A stretch of 9,367 nt of DNA. Origin: Clostridiales bacterium. GTDB lineage: Bacteria > Bacillota > Clostridia > Christensenellales > CAG-138. Under the pieces are notes generated by a model. That model worked only from the letters and a program-made list of their open reading frames with translations. It had not been told where the DNA came from and did no database searches. Both the position numbers and the translations under genes were made by a program. Every line of letters starts with the position of its first letter. Position 1 is the stretch's first letter. The DNA is taken from assembly GCA_031270585.1 (NCBI GenBank), contig JAISXK010000133.1, forward strand, positions 1 to 9,367, read 5' to 3'. Positions 4,830-9,367 of the stretch are shown here, one piece after another.

Positions 4830-7079
4830 TTGGTTGAACTAACAAGACAGGGCTGCTATCTCATCGGCGGGCAAATCGTGCCCCAAGCAGGGGCGCAGGG
4901 TGTGGAAACTCCCGATACCGCTCGCGAAAAAACCATAGCCTACCGCATATTGCGCGCGCACGATAAGGGTATTGATAAAAAGGCCATGCGTATCACGTTT
5001 GACGCATTGATTTCACACGACATCACATTTGTGGGCATTATACAAACGGCAAGGGCGTCGGGACTATGCGCGTTCCCTCTGCCCTATGCCATGACCAACT
5101 GCCACAATAGCCTTTGTGCCGTGGGCGGCACCATCAACGAGGATGACCACGTCTTTGGGCTTTCCGCCGCAATCAAATACGGTGGCATCTACGTGCCTCC
5201 CAACCAGGCCGTCATACACCAGTATGCGCGCGAATGCCTTGCCGGTTGCGGCAGTATGCTGCTGGGATCGGATAGCCATACACGCTACGGCTCTTACGGA
5301 TGCATGGGCATAGGCGAAGGCGGCGGCGAGCTTGTCAAGCAATTGTTAAAAAACACCTACGATCTGCCCGCACCTGAAGTCGTGCTGGTATACCTTACGG
5401 GCGCGCCCCGGCATGGCGTGGGCCCGCACGATGTGGCGCTGGCGCTCGTAGCAGCGATATTCCCCAACGGCGATGTGAAAAACAAGGTTTTAGAGTTTGC
5501 CGGCCCCGGCATAGCAAACCTCTCCGCCGATTTTCGTATAGGCATCGATGTGATGACCACCGAAACATCCTGCCTTACCTCCATCTGGCAAACAGACGAA
5601 ATGATTGAGCACTATTATCAATCCGTGGGGCGGCCGCAGGCTTACCACAGACTCGCCCCCGAAGAAGGCGCATACTACGATGGCGTGGTAAGTATCGATC
5701 TTGGCGCCGTGGAAAGCATGATTGCGCTGCCCTTCCATCCTTCCAAGGCGGTCACCATACACGCGCTGCAGCAAAACCCTGAAGCGCTTTTGCGCCAGGC
5801 GGAGGAAAGCTGTAACCAACAGTTAGGCAAGCGCGTGCATTTGGATTTGTTGCGCATACTGAAAAACGGCTGCGTACTATGCGATCAAGGCATCATAGTA
5901 GGCTGCAGCGGCGGCATGTATGACAACATTATGGAAGCCGCTGCCATACTGGATGGCAAATCCATAGGCAACGGGTATTTCGATCTGTCGGTATACCCCT
6001 CCTCCACGCCCATTTCGCTGGCCATCACCAAAAATGGCGCTGCGGAAAGACTCATGCTGGCGGGCGCCGTATTAAAGCCGGCGTTCTGCGGCCCCTGCTT
6101 CGGCGCAGGCGATACACCCGCCAACAATACGTTCTCCATCCGCCATGCCACGCGTAACTTTGCCAATCGCGAAGGCAGCAAGCCTTCCGACGGGCAGATC
6201 GCCGCAGTAGCGTTGATGGACGCGCGCTCTATCGCCGCCACGGCAATCAACGGCGGCGAGTTGACTGCCGCCACGGACATCGACTATACCGTGCCCGATA
6301 TCCCCTATGAATACGATGGCGGCGTATATGAAAGGCGTGTATACAACGGCTATGGTAGCCCCCGCCCGCAGGAGGCATTGCGCCTTGGCCCCAACATCAA
6401 GGATTGGCCCGCCATGCCCATGCTTGGCGAAGACCTGCTGTTGAGGCTTTGCGCCGTGATACACGACGAGGTGACCACAACCGACGAACTCATACCCTCC
6501 GGCGAAACATCCTCCTACCGCTCCCACCCCATCCGGCTGTCCGGGTTTGCCCTCTCGCGCAGATACCCGCAGTATGTCGATAACGCCAGGCGGGTGCTTG
6601 CCATGGAAAACGAGCGACAGGTTGGCCAAACACCGCAAGAGGCAAAGGCCGCGCTTGATAAATTGGGCGGCTCGCTCGAGCGTGCCACCATCGGCTCGTG
6701 TATATTTGCCAGGAAGCCCGGCGACGGTTCCGCGCGCGAACAGGCGGCGTCCTGCCAGAAGGTACTGGGCGGTTTTGCTAATATCTGCTATGAATACGCC
6801 ACCAAGCGCTACCGCTCCAACTGTATCAACTGGGGTATTGTGCCCTTTACCATCGATAAGGGCACATCTTTCGACCTTGCCGACGGCGATTATATCTTCA
6901 TACCCGGTCTGCGCCGCGCTATAGCAAATGGTATTGAAAATATCCCCGCAAAAGCGCTATGTAGCGACGGGCGCGTAGGCGATTTACCGCTGCGTTGCGC
7001 TGGTCTTACACATAAAGAAAGGCTCATTTTGCAGGAAGGCTGCCTGATTAATTACTACGCTGCGGGCCACGCAGAATAA
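4830..7079 (+). CDS. Aconitase-family hydratase (probable aconitate hydratase)
   Basis: A cytoplasmic [4Fe-4S] enzyme that should isomerise citrate to isocitrate; 749 residues, the size of the short clostridial/YbhJ-like branch rather than the roughly 900-residue AcnA. I place the start at TTG 4830 because AAAAGGGG (4814-4821) lies 8 bases upstream and the family's N-terminus fits here; an in-frame ATG at 4758 would add 24 residues but has a poor ribosome binding site. Landmarks are TNCHNSLCAVGGTINEDD, DSHTRYGSYG (from residue 148), GCSGG with Cys359, and CGPCFGAGDTP with Cys420 and Cys423. These three cysteines match the cluster ligands of aconitase. NREGS follows. The C-terminal swivelling domain holds GDGSAREQA, where Ser634 and Arg636 occupy the catalytic Ser/Arg positions. 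IDH begins 32 bases after its stop, so the pair probably works as one citrate-to-2-oxoglutarate module. A related hydratase with another substrate is possible, as this branch is less studied. Confidence 0.88.
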   Translation: MVELTRQGCYLIGGQIVPQAGAQGVETPDTAREKTIAYRILRAHDKGIDKKAMRITFDALISHDITFVGIIQTARASGLCAFPLPYAMTNCHNSLCAVGGTINEDDHVFGLSAAIKYGGIYVPPNQAVIHQYARECLAGCGSMLLGSDSHTRYGSYGCMGIGEGGGELVKQLLKNTYDLPAPEVVLVYLTGAPRHGVGPHDVALALVAAIFPNGDVKNKVLEFAGPGIANLSADFRIGIDVMTTETSCLTSIWQTDEMIEHYYQSVGRPQAYHRLAPEEGAYYDGVVSIDLGAVESMIALPFHPSKAVTIHALQQNPEALLRQAEESCNQQLGKRVHLDLLRILKNGCVLCDQGIIVGCSGGMYDNIMEAAAILDGKSIGNGYFDLSVYPSSTPISLAITKNGAAERLMLAGAVLKPAFCGPCFGAGDTPANNTFSIRHATRNFANREGSKPSDGQIAAVALMDARSIAATAINGGELTAATDIDYTVPDIPYEYDGGVYERRVYNGYGSPRPQEALRLGPNIKDWPAMPMLGEDLLLRLCAVIHDEVTTTDELIPSGETSSYRSHPIRLSGFALSRRYPQYVDNARRVLAMENERQVGQTPQEAKAALDKLGGSLERATIGSCIFARKPGDGSAREQAASCQKVLGGFANICYEYATKRYRSNCINWGIVPFTIDKGTSFDLADGDYIFIPGLRRAIANGIENIPAKALCSDGRVGDLPLRCAGLTHKERLILQEGCLINYYAAGHAE

Positions 7080-7111
7080 AGAGTATATATAAAGCTTAAG
7101 GAGAGAGAATC

Positions 7112-8329
7112 ATGAACAAAATCCCTATGACCACCCCGCTTGTAGAGATGGACGGCGACGAGATGACTCGTGTACTCTGGCGGATGATCAAGGATGAATT
7201 GATCAAACCCTTTGTGGATTTAAAGACGGAGTATTACGACCTGGGACTGCTGCACCGAAACGAAACCGGCGATCAGGTAACCGTGAATGCCGCCAATGCC
7301 ACAAAACAATACGGCGTCGCCGTAAAATGCGCTACCATAACCCCCAACAAGCAACGCATGGAGGAATACCCACAACTGAAAAAAATGTGGAAAAGTCCCA
7401 ACGGCACCATCCGCTCCATACTCGACGGCACGATCTTCCGTGCGCCCATATTGGTGAATGTCATCAAGCCTGTGGTAAAAAATTGGACAAAGCCCATCAC
7501 CATCGCCCGCCATGCCTATGGCGACGTGTATAAAAGCGTGGATTTTAAAACCGAAGAGCCGGGCGAATGCACCATGACGTTTAAGGGCGTGTCCGGCTCC
7601 GTAAAAACCGTGATCGTGAAAAAGGTGGCCGGCCCCGCCGTGTGGCAGGGCGCGCACAACAAAGAGCGCTCCATTCGCTCTTTCGCGCATGCCTGTTTTC
7701 ATTTCGCCGTCAATACCCGGCAGGATTTATGGTTTTCTACCAAGGATACCATCGCCAAGGTATACGACGGTTTTTTTAAAGAGGTGTTCGAGGATGTGTT
7801 TGAAGAATATAAAGCCCAATTCAAAAAGCTGGGACTCACCTATTTTTACACTTTGATCGACGACGCTGTGGCCAGGGTTATCCGATCGGAAGGCGGCTTT
7901 ATATGGGCCTGTAAAAATTACGACGGCGACGTGATGAGCGATATGGTCTCCACCGCATTCGGTTCCTTGGCCATGATGACTTCAGTGCTGGTATCCCCCG
8001 GCGGACAGTATGAATATGAGGCCGCGCACGGTACGGTAACGCGCCATTATCGCCGCTATCTTGAGGGAGATGAGACATCCACCAACCCCGTCGCCACCAT
8101 ATTCGCGTGGTCGGGCGCGCTCAAAAAGCGCGGTGAACTGGATCGCTCTACGGCGCTTGAAAAATTTGGCGGCGCGCTGGAGCGCGCCTCGCTGGATACG
8201 CTGGAAGCCGGTATGATGACAAGGGATCTTGTGGGTCTGGTGGAAAAAGGCGCCGCCGTACACAGCTTAACGTCCAAAGAATTCATCTGCGCCATACGCA
8301 AGCGCCTGGAAACACTGCTTAACGGTTAA
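7112..8329 (+). CDS. icd: Isocitrate dehydrogenase, NADP-dependent, type II (eukaryote-like)
   Basis: This enzyme oxidises and decarboxylates isocitrate to 2-oxoglutarate with NADP as acceptor, in the cytoplasm as a homodimer. The 405 residues align without gaps of note to human cytosolic IDH1: EMDGDEMTR near the N-terminus, CATITP, WKSPNGTIR (substrate loop), ARHAYGDVY with Arg133 equivalent to human Arg132, LIDD with Asp250, and FIWACKNYDGDVMSD with Asp273 and Asp277 as metal ligands. AAHGTVTRHYR (Arg311-His312) is the signature of NADP rather than NAD preference, and ETSTNP follows. The ATG at 7112 has AAGGAGAG at 7098-7105. It is the second gene of the operon after the hydratase, and a large hairpin follows its stop. 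Citrate synthase, the expected third partner, is not in the window. The type II form differs from the E. coli type I enzyme and is known from eukaryotes and some bacteria. Confidence 0.95.
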   Translation: MNKIPMTTPLVEMDGDEMTRVLWRMIKDELIKPFVDLKTEYYDLGLLHRNETGDQVTVNAANATKQYGVAVKCATITPNKQRMEEYPQLKKMWKSPNGTIRSILDGTIFRAPILVNVIKPVVKNWTKPITIARHAYGDVYKSVDFKTEEPGECTMTFKGVSGSVKTVIVKKVAGPAVWQGAHNKERSIRSFAHACFHFAVNTRQDLWFSTKDTIAKVYDGFFKEVFEDVFEEYKAQFKKLGLTYFYTLIDDAVARVIRSEGGFIWACKNYDGDVMSDMVSTAFGSLAMMTSVLVSPGGQYEYEAAHGTVTRHYRRYLEGDETSTNPVATIFAWSGALKKRGELDRSTALEKFGGALERASLDTLEAGMMTRDLVGLVEKGAAVHSLTSKEFICAIRKRLETLLNG

Positions 8330-8337
8330 CAATCTTC

Positions 8338-8382
8338 AATAAGTCATTTTCCTCCGGCATGTACGGAAGAAAATGACTTATT
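8338..8382. terminator. Bidirectional hairpin between icd and nagB
   Basis: AATAAGTCATTTTC (8338-8351) pairs perfectly over 14 bp with GAAAATGACTTATT (8369-8382), and CCG/CGG extends the stem inward. It begins nine bases after the icd stop and contains the nagB stop (8378-8380), so it lies at the convergent end of both units. Neither side has a true U-run, so termination may be partial or aided. Confidence 0.6.
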
Positions 8383-9085
8383 CAGAGTATACTACCGTCA
8401 AGCGCGGGTGCATTTGCAGTATGGATGCCGGCACCTGCGGCGTTACGGGGCCGTGCAGCGCCTGATGCAATATATCCTGCTTTTCCTTGCCGCTTGCAAT
8501 CAACAGTATCTGCTTTGACCACATGATCTGCCGTATGCCCACCGTAACGGCCTTTTCGGGCACATCCATATGCGAATCGAAGAAGCGCGCGTTGGCCCGG
8601 CGCGTGCTATCCTTGAGCGCAACGCAATGCGTCATTTTTTCAAAGGCTGCGCCGGGCTCGTTAAAGCCTATATGGCCGTTATGCCCTATGCCCAGCAACT
8701 GCAGATCTATGCCACCAAGCGCTTCTATCAGCGCGTCATACCGGCGGCATTCCGCATCCACATCGGTTGTCATACCGTCGGGTATATGCGCGTGCGCGGG
8801 CTTGATATTCACCTTGCTTAAAAAGTGGCGCTGCATAAAACGGCAATAGCTTTGCACGCTTTCTCCAGGCACGCCGCAATACTCATCCAGGTTGATGGTG
8901 TGCACCTGCGAAAAATCAATATCGCCCTTGTCATACCAGCGTATCAGCTGCTCGTATACCCCTACGGGCGTAGAGCCCGTAGCCAGCCCCAGCACGCTGC
9001 GCGGGTACAATATCACCTGCGCGGATATGATGTTGGCTGCTTTGCGGCTCATTTCGTAATAGTTTGCGGTTTTGTATATCTTCAT
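8378..9085 (-). CDS. nagB: Glucosamine-6-phosphate deaminase
   Basis: This enzyme converts glucosamine 6-phosphate to fructose 6-phosphate and ammonia, feeding amino sugars into glycolysis, in the cytoplasm. The 235 residues match the short Bacillus-type NagB; the allosteric E. coli enzyme is about 30 residues longer. Landmarks are MKIYKTANYYEMS at the N-terminus, LGLATGSTPVGVY (phosphate loop), INLDEYCG with Asp67, LLGIGHNGHIGFNEPG with the catalytic His138 and Glu143, and NARFFDS. The E. coli Asp141 position is Asn136, as I recall for B. subtilis NagB too. The ATG at 9085 is chosen from homology; a GGGGGG tract (9096-9101) lies 10 bases upstream as a plain but unusual ribosome binding site. 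Earlier in-frame ATGs (9103, 9109, 9181) would add residues not seen in the family. No NagA or PTS gene is next to it; the neighbour upstream is a protease. Confidence 0.94.
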   Translation of the reverse strand: MKIYKTANYYEMSRKAANIISAQVILYPRSVLGLATGSTPVGVYEQLIRWYDKGDIDFSQVHTINLDEYCGVPGESVQSYCRFMQRHFLSKVNIKPAHAHIPDGMTTDVDAECRRYDALIEALGGIDLQLLGIGHNGHIGFNEPGAAFEKMTHCVALKDSTRRANARFFDSHMDVPEKAVTVGIRQIMWSKQILLIASGKEKQDILHQALHGPVTPQVPASILQMHPRLTVVYSE

Positions 9086-9146
9086 TATTTGATGGCCCCC
9101 CATAGTCATGCCCTTTACACCTGCTTTTGCACGATGATCGCAAATA

Positions 9147-9175
9147 AGCATGTCATAAAGACCTGTATTTGTCAA
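9147..9175 (-). promoter_or_regulatory. Probable nagB promoter
   Basis: On the minus strand a perfect TTGACA (9175-9170) is followed after 17 bases by CATGCT (9152-9147), weak as a -10 but preceded by TG one base upstream (extended -10). The start would be near 9140, giving a leader of about 55 nt before nagB. A poor -10 with a perfect -35 suits a regulated promoter. Confidence 0.5.
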
Positions 9176-9184
9176 GCACACCCG

Positions 9185-9222
9185 ACGTGGGGGAACGTGG
9201 GAGTAACGTGGGAACGTGGGGG
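9185..9222. repeat. Four direct ACGTGGG repeats upstream of the nagB promoter
   Basis: ACGTGGG occurs at 9185-9191, 9195-9201, 9206-9212 and 9214-9220, with start-to-start distances of 10, 11 and 8 bases. The first copy ends 9 bases from the nagB -35 element, so the cluster occupies roughly -45 to -82 of that promoter. The G-runs (5, 3, 3 and 5 long) are separated by 5, 8 and 5 bases, so the + strand could also form a G-quadruplex. Confidence 0.7.
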
Positions 9223-9292
9223 TAAATTCGCCTGTTTAATACGGGCGCCGGGGTTTCGGTCTTCATCATATGCGCAGCAATGTTTTTATATA

Positions 9293-9367
9293 CTATCCCC
9301 GCAGCTGTACAAATGTGTTCATCAAATTCAGCCGCCCATAACCCCAGCGGTCGTTGGGGTAGGCTAT
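9293..9367 (-). CDS. C-terminal end of an S8 family (subtilase) peptidase, partial
   Basis: Only the last 24 codons and the TAG stop (9293-9295) are in the window; the gene runs off the right edge. The residues read AYPNDRWGYGRLNLMNTF and then a short tail. The WGYG-LN pattern close to a C-terminus after YPN is characteristic of clostridial subtilisin-like serine proteases of the Csp type, where it follows the catalytic-serine segment. It is on the same strand as nagB, 207 bases upstream of the nagB start, and the promoter between them suggests separate transcription. I found no strong terminator after it, only a 4-bp CGCC/GGCG stem. The call rests on a short stretch and would be confirmed by the upstream GTS-A motif outside the window. 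Confidence 0.68.
   Translation of the reverse strand: MAYPNDRWGYGRLNLMNTFVQLRG

Noticed and set aside
6072..6638. 188-codon minus-strand frame inside the hydratase gene
   Set aside because: The overlapping + strand product is an unmistakable aconitase-family protein; the opposite frame is a by-product of its codon bias.
7220..7702. 160-codon minus-strand frame inside icd
   Set aside because: Antisense to a fully conserved isocitrate dehydrogenase; no ribosome binding site or family resemblance.
9185..9222. CRISPR array or replication-origin iterons
   Set aside because: The repeat units are only 7 bases with 1-4 base gaps and there are no spacers; no replication gene or DnaA-box cluster is near. 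A promoter-linked regulatory cluster is the simpler reading.

Overview
The window looks like a chromosomal segment of a mid-GC Firmicute, most likely of the class Clostridia. The evidence is family resemblance: a TroA/ZnuA-type lipoprotein of a clostridial flavour, an aconitase-family hydratase of the short clostridial type paired with a type II (eukaryote-like) NADP isocitrate dehydrogenase, a short Bacillus-type NagB, and the tail of a Csp-like subtilase. Strong AGGAGG-type ribosome binding sites and simple intrinsic terminators fit this. No phage, transposase, tRNA, rRNA or CRISPR was seen.

Layout. Positions 1-163 hold only a possible membrane-protein remnant. Positions 193-2738 (+) are a tight metal-uptake ABC operon: binding lipoprotein (znuA-like), ATPase (znuC-like) and permease (znuB-like). 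It is closed by two back-to-back hairpins, the second a clear intrinsic terminator. Positions 2834-4236 (-) carry a HisC-family aminotransferase followed by a 66-residue DUF4177-like protein. Positions 4237-4829 are a long divergent intergenic region. It has a hisC promoter pointing left and, pointing right, a good promoter followed by about 105 nt of foldable RNA ending in a strong intrinsic terminator. Positions 4830-8329 (+) are an aconitase-family hydratase and isocitrate dehydrogenase in one operon. A symmetric hairpin separates this operon from nagB (8378-9085, -), which has its own promoter with a cluster of ACGTGGG repeats just upstream. The right edge (9293-9367, -) is the C-terminus of an S8 peptidase.

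How the genes fit together. The ABC genes form one importer, probably for zinc or manganese. The hydratase and IDH would convert citrate to 2-oxoglutarate with NADPH formation, the oxidative half-branch many anaerobes use to make glutamate; no citrate synthase is in the window. The HisC-type enzyme consumes glutamate-linked amino groups and is divergent from that operon. NagB feeds glucosamine-6-phosphate into glycolysis. The least explained parts are regulatory: the terminated leader or small RNA at 4450-4554 and the G-rich repeat cluster at 9185-9222. I found no evidence of a wholly new multi-gene system.
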